DNA of 64,000 nucleotides from Chloroflexota bacterium (GTDB lineage: Bacteria; Chloroflexota; Anaerolineae; CG2-30-64-16). The translations under genes were made by a program, and so were the position numbers. Below the pieces are notes generated by a model. That model searched no databases, had not been told where the DNA came from, and was given only the letters and a program-made list of their open reading frames with translations. How positions within the stretch are numbered: the first letter of the stretch is position 1; each line of letters begins with the position of its first letter. Where the stretch lies: NCBI GenBank assembly GCA_026389845.1, contig JAPLHB010000166.1, forward strand, positions 1 through 64,000, in the 5' to 3' direction. Positions 10,301 to 17,283 of this stretch are shown piece after piece.

Positions 10301-10476
10301 CACGCCAACTGGGGCGAGCGTTGGCCCAACGCACCGACATGGTGTTCGATGAGCGCGGCCTGCGCTTGGAGAAGATCTTGCCACCCGGCGGAAAGGCCAC
10401 TGCCCGGTGGCGCGTTGGCGCCTCGCGCGGTTTCGCGGTTAACGCGGTTAATGACAGCCGTGAGTCTGGCGACTAA
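7351..10476 (+). CDS. Primase-helicase replication protein of an integrated element
   Basis: A 1041-residue protein. The N-terminal part has primase-polymerase (AEP) features: a metal-binding LLIDLDAV motif, DSGNGAHLLYRV, and an NPARISKIFGTP segment. A Cys/His cluster (about residues 290-330; CPWNSAH, then CHHNSC) may be a zinc site. The C-terminal half resembles element helicase/ATPase domains with MIVVDNVD as Walker B, WLATGNNL as sensor 1, and PRRCYWIRL. The P-loop is degenerate (PGVGASLL near 711, Ala where Lys is expected), so ATPase activity is doubtful. The gene starts in a 4-bp overlap with the small upstream gene. Its last codons lie inside one arm of an inverted repeat that may be the replication origin. 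Confidence 0.8.
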   Translation: MSNTLRADRAEILRHLALLAAPGQVVELRGLDAVTPGWNRPHTVSGYFDDPVKLAHAAAGIQARGIYVTLNLVQPDLLARAVNRLRDCGRSDPTTADSDITERRWLLIDLDAVRPSGISATDAEHALALARAAQIRTWLTEQGWPEPIYADSGNGAHLLYRVSLPAADGGLVQNVLRALAFRFDDALAIVDQTCHNPARISKIFGTPVCKGDPTAERPHRLAHIVEAPAEVAPVSQELLAAVAAMQPPAQPRPGSNGRSGEHLDVANWLAEHNLAVSEPKAWQGGQRWVFEVCPWNSAHTDRSAYIVQFANGAIAAGCHHNSCQGRDWRDLRELVEGPRPAYRGQHVAATSTQEPACRASTVAPHNNGAPALTPRQEAEAALGVEVRDADEGEPDWPNLAFVELPGDAADTDQADAERVEEVLADIDAATDRDAVEDLLPMLTQRCLGLDRNAMLRVDRRLRKRRVPQETLRAWHGALNEQRRATRASRKPGLASATDDGTKPPATDDLPSIWAADRPLQAITADALAALHARNEPPTVFVRSGALVRVRNDENSRPQIERITGDALRGRMARTAFWRVPDRHGEPRYIAPPDAVVRDLLTIGSWPFPRLEALTETPVLRPNGTILDHPGYDLETGLYYAPPAGFELPEIPARPNSDEVQSAVGLLAEAISDFPFVDQASRANTWALLLTPILRPALNGNAPLALLDKPQPGVGASLLAELAAIIGTGRPAAMMGAPKTDEEWRKQLTSLLHGSNPMIVVDNVDGILASADLARALTSSTWQDRLLGQNLTLNLPQRATWLATGNNLRLGGDMPRRCYWIRLNAQTAQPWLHRRFQHPDLIGWANTQRGRLLAALLTLARSWWADGCPPAAITPLGSFESWSRIVAGILAHAGIAGFLSNLADLYERVDDEGPQWLRFLAAWHEALGAQAVTTAELVTRLRAASQAMPSGQEQPQAAGDRQLCEALPDYFADALANPKFSGSLTRQLGRALAQRTDMVFDERGLRLEKILPPGGKATARWRVGASRGFAVNAVNDSRESGD

Positions 10477-10579
10477 TCGCGCGCGCGATCGCTGGACTCG
10501 CCCGCACACAAAAATCGCGCGCGCGAAAAATGGCCGACTGAGCAGCTCACCAATTAACCGCGTTAACCGCGAAACCGCG
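10426..10579. repeat. 27-bp perfect inverted repeat of 9-bp units; candidate replication origin
   Basis: The arms 10426-10452 and 10553-10579 are perfect inverted copies. Each holds three 9-bp-phased units of the type GCGGTTAAC. The 100-bp centre has two alternating CG tracts flanked by AT (around 10478-10489 and 10515-10525). The left arm lies in the 3' end of the primase gene. Iterons in or beside the initiator gene are common in plasmid and prophage origins, hence the proposal; the role is inferred. Confidence 0.55.
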
Positions 10580-11157
10580 TGCATTAAAGATTCGAAGGAC
10601 ACTGGCGCGACACGTAACTGGCCGTTGGCGTCTGGTCGAATCCCGGTTTTTGAAGAAGTTGGTGCTGCGGCTGCCCCGCGTGCCTGCCGCCAGCGCCAAT
10701 TGAGAGCCGGCGCATCGCGCCGGCAACGGGCGCAGAGCGCCACGGGCGGGGCGCAACCGCCACCCGCCGCCCGCCCTCGGCTTAGCAGCCGTCGGGGAGC
10801 GGCGGGGGCGCAGAGGCGCCCCCCACCCGGCTTGGCGCAGGGCGCCGGCGCGGTGTGCGGCGCAGAGCGCCGGCTGGCCGTGCTCGTCCAGATCGCTCTG
10901 CTGCGGGCGGCCTTTCTGGCCGGCCAGCTCCAGGCGCCGCAGTCATCCGGCGCGGTGGGGAACGGCGCGGCGCAGCCGGGGTAGGAAGCTGCGTCACCGG
11001 CGGATGGCGACGGGTGACGCCCCTGAATCCCTGAAAGGCAGGGTAGATAGCCCCCCTCACATCACGCGGGGGGCGACCATATGGCCGATTCTTCGAGGAA
11101 ATGGGGCAGGCAGCGGATTACTTGCGCGACATAAAGACCAAAATACGGGAGGACATC
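10580..11157. other. Gene-poor stretch after the candidate origin
   Basis: Open frames exist here because the DNA is very GC-rich, but their translations are Arg/Ala/Pro-rich with no domain signal. I accept none as a gene. It contains many short GCCGGCGC-type inverted motifs. It ends at a GGGAGG ribosome-binding site for the small gene at 11158. Confidence 0.4.
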
Positions 11158-11340
11158 ATGCACGATCTGACGATCTTTGCCGGGTTGCAGGCATTCTGGC
11201 AGACGGTGACCGCGGCGATCGCGGCTGTCTACCAGCTCCATGACGCCGCATCGGAAGGACTGGACACCGCCGTTGCGGGCGGGGAGGCGTTGGACCTGCC
11301 GGGGGCGGCGGATCTGGGCACACCGGGGTGGCCGGCATGA
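11158..11340 (+). CDS. Small hypothetical protein upstream of parA remnant
   Basis: A 60-residue acidic protein ([26 protein letters not shown]...) with a hydrophobic, probably helical, first half. I do not recognise it. GGGAGG lies six bases before the ATG. Its stop overlaps the ATG of the ParA-like frame (ATGA), an arrangement that usually means a coupled operon. A small partner of the partition ATPase is a reasonable guess, no more. Confidence 0.45.
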   Translation: MHDLTIFAGLQAFWQTVTAAIAAVYQLHDAASEGLDTAVAGGEALDLPGAADLGTPGWPA

Positions 11341-11528
11341 CGACCATCGCCATCGCCAATCAAAAGGGCGGCGTCGGCAAGACCACCCTCGCCGTCCACC
11401 TGGCGGCCTACCTGGCCGAGCAGGGCCGCCGCGTCGCGCTGGTGGATGCCGACCCGCAGGGCAACGCCTCCTCGTGGCTGCTCGGCGGCGACACGACCCA
11501 GGACGGCCTGTTTCAACGGGGCTGTTGA
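11337..11528 (+). pseudogene. parA: Truncated ParA/MinD-type partition ATPase
   Basis: The 63-residue product starts [22 protein letters not shown], the deviant Walker A of ParA ATPases, and continues to [17 protein letters not shown] (Walker A'). It stops soon after. Family members are usually 200-260 residues and need the later D-x-P-P switch region and C-terminal helices, none of which follows in any frame. A strong hairpin begins 20 bases after the stop. I read it as a deletion derivative that cannot segregate DNA alone; a short inhibitory peptide is conceivable. Confidence 0.75.
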
Positions 11529-11547
11529 CGGGGCCATCTGGTGGGCC

Positions 11548-11594
11548 CATCGGCGGGGCCACAACGGGGCCAACCGTGGCCCCGCCGATGGGGC
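11548..11594 (+). terminator. Strong hairpin after the parA remnant
   Basis: A 15-bp perfect stem (11548-11562 with 11576-11590; arm CATCGGCGGGGCCAC) has a 13-base loop and a short T run (CTTTT) a few bases later. It fits an intrinsic terminator. A second smaller hairpin, ACGCTACG / CGTAGCGT, follows at about 11605-11626. Confidence 0.55.
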
Positions 11595-11815
11595 TTTTGC
11601 GAGACGCTACGTTGGCCCGTAGCGTTTGGACCGTAGCAAATGTCCTGGGGCTGCAAGCGGCGCTGGGAAGGCCGTACAAGCGCTGTTCGCCTTTCAGTGT
11701 CTGGCGTGGCCAGGCCGGCCGATGGCGTCACGCCGCTGCCCGAACCAGGGTCACGAGCCCGGCAGCCGCCCACCGCCCCTCTCGATGAGGGCTGGGAGTC
11801 GCGAGACGGCCCGCG

Positions 11816-11959
11816 GATGTGCAAACAACGGGGAAGGGCGACCGGAAGGATGTTCAAACATCGGCACATTGCTCATCTGCGCGGATGTTCAAACATCCCG
11901 CCGCTGTATAAACAATGGGCAAAGCGCTCCGTCGCCCATCTGGCGCATGTTTATACATC
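11816..11959. promoter_or_regulatory. Array of palindromic operator-like sites
   Basis: Five related sites precede the gene at 11988. GATGTTCAAACATC occurs perfectly twice (11849-11862 and 11884-11897), with variants GATGTGCAAACAAC (11816), TGTATAAACA (11905-11914) and ATGTTTATACATC (11947-11959). Similar half sites occur before the gene at 13082 (GTATAAACAAC at 13024, GTATGAACATC at 13058). This looks like a shared autoregulatory operator or a partition-type site array. Confidence 0.55.
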
Positions 11960-11987
11960 GTCATGCATCCAGAAAAGGACTCTTGTC

Positions 11988-12422
11988 ATGGCTGAACCGG
12001 ACAGCATTACAGTGCGCACTCTGCTGCAGCACTTCAAGTCCACGGTAGCGACCGCGCGCCAGACCGGCGCGCCGGTCATCATCGCGCTGCGTCACCGCCA
12101 GCCGGCCGCAGTGCTACTGGCCTTCGAGACCTGGCAGGCCCTGCGTGCAAACGCCGCCGACCTGGCGGCGCAACTCGCGGCGGCAAGGCAACGAAGCGCA
12201 GACCTCGCGGCCGAACTGGCCGCCGCGCGCGACCGCGCCGCCAACCTGGCGGACCAACTCGCCGCGGCCCAGGCACAGGCGGCCGGCCTGACTGCTGCGC
12301 TAGAGGCGGCCAGGCCGGCGCGGGCTGATCTCGCACCACAGATCGCTCCCGCGCCCCTCGCGTCGTCCGGCTGGCAACTCACCCCGCCCGCCCTTGGCGG
12401 CTGGGGGCGTGTCAGTCCGTGA
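11988..12422 (+). CDS. Phd-like protein with a coiled-coil heptad tail
   Basis: A 144-residue protein. Residues 1-50 (SITVRTLLQHFKSTVATARQTGAPVIIALRHRQPAAVLLAFETWQAL) match the layout of Phd/YefM antitoxins. Instead of a toxin-binding tail it has about 60 residues of Ala/Leu-rich repeats of the form ADLAAQLAAAR, clearly a coiled coil. AAAAGGA stands upstream of the ATG. It follows the operator array, which it may bind. Possible roles are an antitoxin-derived DNA-binding protein or a ParB-like scaffold next to the ParA remnant; neither is shown. No toxin frame follows. Confidence 0.55.
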   Translation: MAEPDSITVRTLLQHFKSTVATARQTGAPVIIALRHRQPAAVLLAFETWQALRANAADLAAQLAAARQRSADLAAELAAARDRAANLADQLAAAQAQAAGLTAALEAARPARADLAPQIAPAPLASSGWQLTPPALGGWGRVSP

Positions 12423-12430
12423 AGTCGCAT

Positions 12431-12474
12431 TTTTTTGTCACACAAAATGCCCAGCCGTTTTCTGTGACAAAAAA
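12431..12474. promoter_or_regulatory. Inverted repeat TTTTTTGTCACA / TGTGACAAAAAA
   Basis: A 12-bp perfect inverted repeat (12431-12442 and 12463-12474) with a 20-base spacer lies between the two Phd-like genes. With A/T runs outside, it may act as a terminator in either direction or as an operator for the downstream gene, whose ribosome-binding site begins about 15 bases later. Confidence 0.4.
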
Positions 12475-12501
12475 TTCTCACGCTCAGAAAAGGAGCACCC
12501 G

Positions 12502-13029
12502 ATGTCAGAACCAATCGTCCAGACCCTTACGCTCGCCGGCGCGCCGCTGCCGCTGCTGAATGTCCGTAATCCGCAGGCCAACCTGCGCGCCGCCCTCGCC
12601 GAGGTCCGCACCACGCGCCGCCCGTTGATCATCGCCGAGCGAGGCACGCGCCCCAGCGCCGTCCTGCTCGATTACGCGACCTGGTGCGCCCTGGCGGCTC
12701 CCCCAGGAACGGGCGCGGGCGCCGCGGCTCGCGCCCGCGCTTGTACCGTCGGCCCCCCCGCGTGCCTATCCCTCCACACGCTCTCCGCGCGCGCTGGCGA
12801 CCGGCCGGCGAGGACTGGGGTTACTGCGGCGGCGTGCCAACCGGCCGCACTGAGCCGCCGCGCCGCCGGCCTGGGCACGCTGCTGCACCCGGACAAACGC
12901 CAACGAAAAAGGCGTAAGGGGTGCTGGCGCAAACGGGCAGCTTGCCGCTCTAGCATATGCGGGCAGAAAGCCGGGTTAGCGCATCGGGGCAAGTTCGCTC
13001 GCCCGCAGCCGCGCTCGTGCAACGTATAA
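12502..13029 (+). CDS. Second Phd-like protein, tail uncertain
   Basis: The first 75 residues again resemble a Phd/YefM antitoxin: ANLRAALAEVRTTRRPLIIAERGTRPSAVLLDYATWCAL. AGGAG precedes the ATG by seven bases. The remaining 100 residues are Arg/Ala/Cys-rich with no domain signal and may be a frameshifted or random extension. It is related in plan to the neighbour at 11988 and may be an old duplication. The stop codon lies inside one of the operator-like motifs preceding the next gene. Confidence 0.45.
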   Translation: MSEPIVQTLTLAGAPLPLLNVRNPQANLRAALAEVRTTRRPLIIAERGTRPSAVLLDYATWCALAAPPGTGAGAAARARACTVGPPACLSLHTLSARAGDRPARTGVTAAACQPAALSRRAAGLGTLLHPDKRQRKRRKGCWRKRAACRSSICGQKAGLAHRGKFARPQPRSCNV

Positions 13030-13081
13030 ACAACGCCGCGTTGCGCTCACGCGGCACGTATGAACATCAGAGGAGCATGTG

Positions 13082-13948
13082 ATGACCCTGGATTCCATCG
13101 CCGATCTCGCCGACCGCCTGCGCTGGCTGCCGGTGGACGGCTCCGACCCGACCGGCGTGCCGGCCCCCGTGGCTGAAGTGCTAACACCGGTCCGCCGCTA
13201 TGTGCGCACGTTGCCAAAGCACACGCCGCTCAATCGCGTCGAGTATGAGCTACTCGCCGCCCTGGCCTGGAGCGGCTGGTCGCTGCGCGCCGCGCTGACC
13301 GAGGCCGTCAACTATCACAAATATCTTGACCGCCGGTCGGGCACCTACAAGCTGGCCTGGCAGCACTTGGCGCAAGCGGGGCTCTGGGCATGCGTCCTGG
13401 TCCGCGCGGGCGGGCGCCGTCTGGCCATGGTGCGCCTCACCGACCACGGCCGGACGCGGCTGGCCCAGGTCGGCGTGACGGCCGTGGCGGCGGAGTGGGA
13501 CCTCATCGCAGCGCGGCACAGCGGGGGCGCATCCGGCCAACTCCAGCACACGGGCGCCCTCTGCGCGTTCCTGTACCACGCCCGCCGCCACGGCTACACG
13601 GGCGAACCCTGCCCGATTCTGGCGCACGCGGGCCGGGCGCAGCCAGACGTGCTGATCGAGAACGCGATCCAACAGCTCTACGTCGAGGTGCAGGGCCGCG
13701 GGGGTGAGTCCTGGCGCCGGCGGCAAAAGTGGATCAACCAGATGGCGCTCCAGGAGTGCGTCGCCCTCTGCGCCGACACACCGGCCGCGGCAGCCCGCCT
13801 GGCGCGCGAGGCCCAATTGGCCGGCGTCCCCCTGGGCTACGCCACCGACCTGACCAGCCTGGCAACCGGCGCGACCGCGGGCCTCTGGACGTTGCGCTGG
13901 CGCAGCGCCTACATGCCGCTGGAGCGACTGGATCAACAGGAGGCGTGA
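13082..13948 (+). CDS. Putative nuclease-like protein of the element (replication-relaxation type)
   Basis: A 288-residue protein. The N-terminal half (about 40-140) looks like winged helices (ELLAALAWSGWSLRAALTEAV; WQHLAQAGLW; VRLTDHGRTRLAQVG). The C-terminal half has a PD-(D/E)xK-like arrangement: Asp189 in QPDVLI and Glu202-Val-Gln204 in YVEVQ, with Gln instead of the final Lys. This resembles replication-relaxation proteins of plasmids and conjugative elements; my confidence in the name is modest. GAGGAG lies seven bases before the ATG. Operator-like half sites at 13024-13068 suggest it is co-regulated with the gene at 11988. Confidence 0.55.
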   Translation: MTLDSIADLADRLRWLPVDGSDPTGVPAPVAEVLTPVRRYVRTLPKHTPLNRVEYELLAALAWSGWSLRAALTEAVNYHKYLDRRSGTYKLAWQHLAQAGLWACVLVRAGGRRLAMVRLTDHGRTRLAQVGVTAVAAEWDLIAARHSGGASGQLQHTGALCAFLYHARRHGYTGEPCPILAHAGRAQPDVLIENAIQQLYVEVQGRGGESWRRRQKWINQMALQECVALCADTPAAAARLAREAQLAGVPLGYATDLTSLATGATAGLWTLRWRSAYMPLERLDQQEA

Positions 13949-13950
13949 AA

Positions 13951-14400
13951 CCAGATCGCTGCGGGACGCGCACAATGCCTGGGTCGGCACACACAAACCG
14001 CCGGCCAGGCGCCCTCGCCCTCTCGATTCGTGGCACCCAGTCACCACCCGGCAACTCGAAACCCTGGCTGGCGCAGTGAACGTCTTCTGCGCCAGCCGCA
14101 CGCGGCACAACCCGACGCGCCCGCGCCGAGCCGGACCTGGCGTTCTCCCTGCGCGGCGAAGTCTGGCCGGTAGAGGTGCAGCGCGAGGTTTCCGAGCGGC
14201 TGGTGGCCAAGTGGGCCAAGAGCCTGAAGCTGGTCGGCCGGCTGGCGTTGGTGCTCTACAGCGAGGAGGCGCGGCGTAAGCAGCAGTTGATCCTGTACGC
14301 AGCGCGCTACAAACTGCCGGCGGGCGTCATCAGGCTGACCAACCTCGAGGCGATGGCAGCCGGCGCTTGGGACTGGGAAAAACTCATGACGCCGGGGTGA
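13951..14400 (+). pseudogene. Broken relative of the preceding nuclease-like gene
   Basis: From 14119 to the stop at 14400 the frame reads AEPDLAFSLRGEVWPVEVQ, then REVSERLVAKWAKSLKLVGRL. This parallels the PD...EVQ region of the gene just upstream. No complete N-terminus exists; a different frame (from about 13951, RDAHNAWVGTHK...) leads into it, so a frameshift near 14110-14130 and an upstream deletion are likely. It could also be a short active gene starting at an internal GTG (14176), which I find less likely. Confidence 0.5.
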
Positions 14401-14411
14401 AGAGCTGGGGA

Positions 14412-14441
14412 TTGGGTTTGTGGGCGGTGCTGTGCTATAAT
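14412..14441 (+). promoter_or_regulatory. Sigma-70-type promoter of the abiE operon
   Basis: A TTGGGT element (14412-14417) and a perfect TATAAT (14436-14441) are separated by 18 bp, about 54 bp upstream of the abiEi start. AbiEi antitoxins usually repress such a promoter. Confidence 0.6.
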
Positions 14442-14494
14442 GCCTTGAGAGATGTCACTGAAACTATAGGTCTTGTAGCAGCGGAAAGGCATGT

Positions 14495-15100
14495 ATGGTC
14501 GAAACCCACGCCGAGCGTCTGATCGCGCTAATACGCCAGGCCGGCCTCCTGCGCCCGCGCGACGTGCGCGGGGCAGGCATTGCGAGCGCCACCTTCCGGC
14601 GGCTGGCGCAGCGCGGCATTCTCCGCCGCTCCGGTCGCGGCCTGTACATGCTGGCCGATGCCGCCGGGGTGACCGAGCACCACACCCTGGCCGAAGCCTG
14701 CACGCGTGTACCGCACGGTGTAGTCTGCCTCCTTTCGGCGCTGCGCTTTCACGACCTGACGACCCAGGCGCCCTTCGAGGTCTGGCTTGCCATCGAAGAA
14801 CGCAAGTGGCGGCCGGTCGTAGATTATCCTCCGCTCCGCATCATGCGTTTCTCAGGTTTGGCGTTCACCGAAGGCGTCGAAGCGCACCTGATCGAAGGGG
14901 TCACGGTGCGGGTCTATGGCGTCGCCAAGACGATCGCCGACTGCTTTAAGTATCGCAACAAGATCGGCCTCGACGTGGCGCTTGAGGCGCTGCGTGATGT
15001 GCGGCGTCGCCGGCTTTGCACCAACGACGAGCTGTGGCGCTATGCTCAGGTCTGCCGCGTAGCCAACGTGATGCTGCCCTACCTGGAGGCCACGGCATGA
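14495..15100 (+). CDS. abiEi: AbiEi family antitoxin
   Basis: A 201-residue protein of the AbiEi type IV antitoxin family. The N-terminal winged helix (residues 5-60: LIRQAGLLRPRDVRGAGIASATFRRLAQRGILRRSGRGLYML) is the operator-binding part. The C-terminal region includes YGVAKTIADCFKYRNKIGLDVALEALRD, typical of the family. It represses the operon and counters AbiEii without forming a stable complex. The gene follows a clear promoter, and its TGA overlaps the ATG of the toxin gene (ATGA), the usual arrangement. The system confers abortive infection against phages and stabilises mobile DNA. Confidence 0.92.
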   Translation: MVETHAERLIALIRQAGLLRPRDVRGAGIASATFRRLAQRGILRRSGRGLYMLADAAGVTEHHTLAEACTRVPHGVVCLLSALRFHDLTTQAPFEVWLAIEERKWRPVVDYPPLRIMRFSGLAFTEGVEAHLIEGVTVRVYGVAKTIADCFKYRNKIGLDVALEALRDVRRRRLCTNDELWRYAQVCRVANVMLPYLEATA

Positions 15101-16023
15101 AACGAGAGTCTCCGGTGAACCTGCCGGCCTCAGTGCATCAGAGGCTGCTGAACCTGAGTCAACAACGCGGGGAGGAGTTCAATCTTCTCCTCACGCGCTT
15201 CGCCATCGAGCGCCTGCTGTATCGGCTGAGCCGTTCAGAAGAGAGCGGGCGTTTCGTGCTGAAAGGCGCGTTGGCGTTTGCCGTGTGGGGTATGCAGCCG
15301 CACCGGCCAACCCGTGACTTGGATCTGCTTGGCTGCGGAGACAATACGAGTGGTCGGTGGGTGGAGGTGTTCCGACGCATCTGCGCCTCCGACTCAGAAG
15401 CGGATGGCTTAACCTTCGATCTTGACAGTGTGCGGGCGCAACCGATCCGCCTTGACCAGGAATACCAGGGCCAGCGGATCGAGCTGAATGCCTTCCTTGG
15501 CAAGGCGCGCATCCCCTTGCAGATTGACATTGGGTTCGGCGATATTGTCACCCCACCGGCCGAGGAGGCCGTCTATCCGACGTTGCTGTCATTCCCCGCG
15601 CCGCGGGTACGCGTCTATCCCAAGGAGACTGTCGTCGCCGAAAAGCTCCACGCGATGGTGGTACTGGGGGCCCTGAACAGCCGGATCAAGGATTTCTACG
15701 ACCTCTGGATGTTGGCGCAGGAACTGTCGTTTGACGGGCCTATTCTGGGACGGGCGATCGCAGCGACATTTGCTCGGCGCCAGACGGCGTTGCCTGCCTC
15801 TCGCCCTGTGGCTCTGACGGCAGAGTTTGCGCAGCGACCCGATGTGCAGGCCCGTTGGGAGGCCTTTCTGCGCCGTAACCGCCTCGTTGTGGGTGGGCGC
15901 ACCTTCCTGGCGGTGCTCACGGATTTGAGCGATTTCCTCATGCCGATCCTGACGACTCTCGTCGGCGACGCCGCTTTCGACTTGACTTGGCCGCCGCGCG
16001 GCCTTTGGCGTCACATGAAATGA
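15097..16023 (+). CDS. abiEii: AbiEii family nucleotidyltransferase toxin
   Basis: A 308-residue toxin of the DUF1814/AbiEii nucleotidyltransferase family. The hallmarks are KGALAFAVW (from 56), TRDLDLLG (72-79, the metal-binding DxD), EKLHAMV (from about 182) and RIKDFYDLWML (from about 196). These enzymes transfer nucleotides to RNA targets such as tRNA and stop growth when the antitoxin fails. Length and motifs look complete, so the system is probably active. The start overlaps the antitoxin stop by four bases; the longer frame from 15016 is only an overlap artefact. Confidence 0.92.
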   Translation: MKRESPVNLPASVHQRLLNLSQQRGEEFNLLLTRFAIERLLYRLSRSEESGRFVLKGALAFAVWGMQPHRPTRDLDLLGCGDNTSGRWVEVFRRICASDSEADGLTFDLDSVRAQPIRLDQEYQGQRIELNAFLGKARIPLQIDIGFGDIVTPPAEEAVYPTLLSFPAPRVRVYPKETVVAEKLHAMVVLGALNSRIKDFYDLWMLAQELSFDGPILGRAIAATFARRQTALPASRPVALTAEFAQRPDVQARWEAFLRRNRLVVGGRTFLAVLTDLSDFLMPILTTLVGDAAFDLTWPPRGLWRHMK

Positions 16024-16388
16024 ACGGAGCGATCAGGACCTAGGCAACCCCGTAATTAAGGACCGACTGGAGCAGGTCTTCCCAGCTGCCTACGCTTGCT
16101 TGCGGTAGCTTGCTTGCGGCGCACTGTTCACCGGCCGCTAACAAGATAGGGTGGTCACGGCTTGGCGGCGGTGAATGGCGGGCTCTTCTGCTACCCTGTC
16201 TGCCAGATGCGCGGCAGCCACCGGCGATAGGGTGTGGCGGCCGGCGCTGTCGTCGCGGTTGCGGTCGGCGTGGCGTTGTCGACGCGTACGATCGCGCTAT
16301 CAGCGCTCCACAGGTCGCTCTGCAGATAATGATAGTTATGCGCAGCCGGCCAAATCCACGTGTAGGGTGTTCTGCGCTGGTGTTGTAC

Positions 16389-16415
16389 AGGGGTTCGAGT
16401 CCCCACGGGGCTGCC
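16389..16415 (+). other. tRNA 3'-end-like fragment
   Basis: GGGGTTCGAGTCCCC forms a T-stem and seven-base T-loop with the invariant TTCGA, followed by an acceptor-like strand CGGGGCTG. No matching 5' half or anticodon arm lies upstream. Recombinases often leave such 3' tRNA fragments at element ends, so this may be an old attachment site; coincidence is possible. Confidence 0.35.
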
Positions 16416-16501
16416 GCGCTATCGAAGGTAACTCGCCGGGCAACTAGCTGTCGCGGGTAGACGCGGAGCCGAATTCTGTCTGGACGGATCAGACGGCAGA
16501 G

Positions 16502-16597
16502 ATGCGCGCCTTGCGTTAACAAGGCGCAACGCTGGAGGCCATCGGCCAACAGTTCGATGCCTCAACGGGGCTATTCACTCGTCTGTCGCGTCTGTGA
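16502..16597 (+). pseudogene. Decayed helix-turn-helix fragment
   Basis: One frame reads MRALR, a stop at 16517, then QGATLEAIGQQFDASTGLFTRLSRL and a stop. The segment GATLEAIGQQF matches the helix-turn-helix of resolvases and sigma-factor region 4. With an internal stop and no other domains it is a remnant at most. Confidence 0.3.
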
Positions 16598-17076
16598 TGT
16601 GAGTAGCCTCGATCCGTGTCCGCAATTTGCTGGTTATCTTTCGTAAAACCTCAATTGTGGTTGTGCCAACGCATATGATCTGCATCATAGTGCCAAATTT
16701 AGCATAGATTATAATACTCCTATGGAGTGTCCATTTCGGGCTGGCTTTCCTTCTTGAGAGTTTTGCGTTCTGCTTGCCCGATTGATTCTGACATGGTGCG
16801 TGCTGCTACGATCGGCGGTGTTTCATCCAGGCTGGCGAGGCAAGTGCACTTATCGTTCGTTGTTTCATCTCGAATCTGACTCCCAGCCGTTTCCCCACAT
16901 CACCACCCGAGCTTGAGTTACGAGGAGCTTCTCGCAGCCCTGATTTTGACCGCGCCACCCCCGTGCGTTCTGCGCCGAGGGCGAGTTTTGGATTGTGGTC
17001 GTACAACCTGTAAGATTCTGACGAGTGTCTACTCTCTCTATACTGCAAGCCCGATGATGTAACACGGGAGGGCCAC

Positions 17077-17283
17077 ATGAACAAGGAGCCTGAGATCATC
17101 AGCGTAACCGACTTGCGTGGACGGGCGCGCGAGATACTTGAGTCAGCGCACTTTCGTGGAAAGCACTATCTGGTGGAGCGGGCGGGGCAGCCGATGGTGG
17201 TGGTGATGGGGGTCGAGGAGTATCGGCGGTTCATGGCTGCGCAACAGGAAGCCTCGGTGATCGCTGAGCGCGTGATAAAGTAG
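17077..17283 (+). CDS. Orphan Phd/YefM-type antitoxin
   Basis: A 68-residue protein with the Phd/YefM plan: IISVTDLRGRAREILESA, then HYLVERAGQPMVVVMGVEEYRRF. GGGAGG stands before the ATG. No toxin gene follows; 152 bases downstream begins the VWA gene. It may serve as a stand-alone repressor or guard against a toxin encoded elsewhere. Confidence 0.75.
   Translation: MNKEPEIISVTDLRGRAREILESAHFRGKHYLVERAGQPMVVVMGVEEYRRFMAAQQEASVIAERVIK

Larger units (their letters stand above)
16024..17076. other. Gene-poor stretch with decayed fragments
   Basis: About 1 kb without an intact gene. It contains a piece resembling a tRNA T-arm (16389-16415) and a broken helix-turn-helix segment (16502-16597). 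From about 16600 on it is more AT-rich than its surroundings and has TATA-like motifs (e.g. near 16708). It looks like a junction where mobile DNA has come and gone. Confidence 0.4.

Noticed and set aside
10349-10984. 211-codon frame overlapping the primase end
   Set aside because: Composition is Arg/Ala/Pro-rich, it crosses the inverted repeat, and no ribosome-binding site or domain is seen.
11529-11788. Continuation of parA in another frame
   Set aside because: Frames after the hairpin do not contain the D-x-P-P switch or any other ParA motif.
15016-15096. Longer start of the AbiEii toxin
   Set aside because: The family starts close to the ATG at 15097, which overlaps the antitoxin stop in the usual way.
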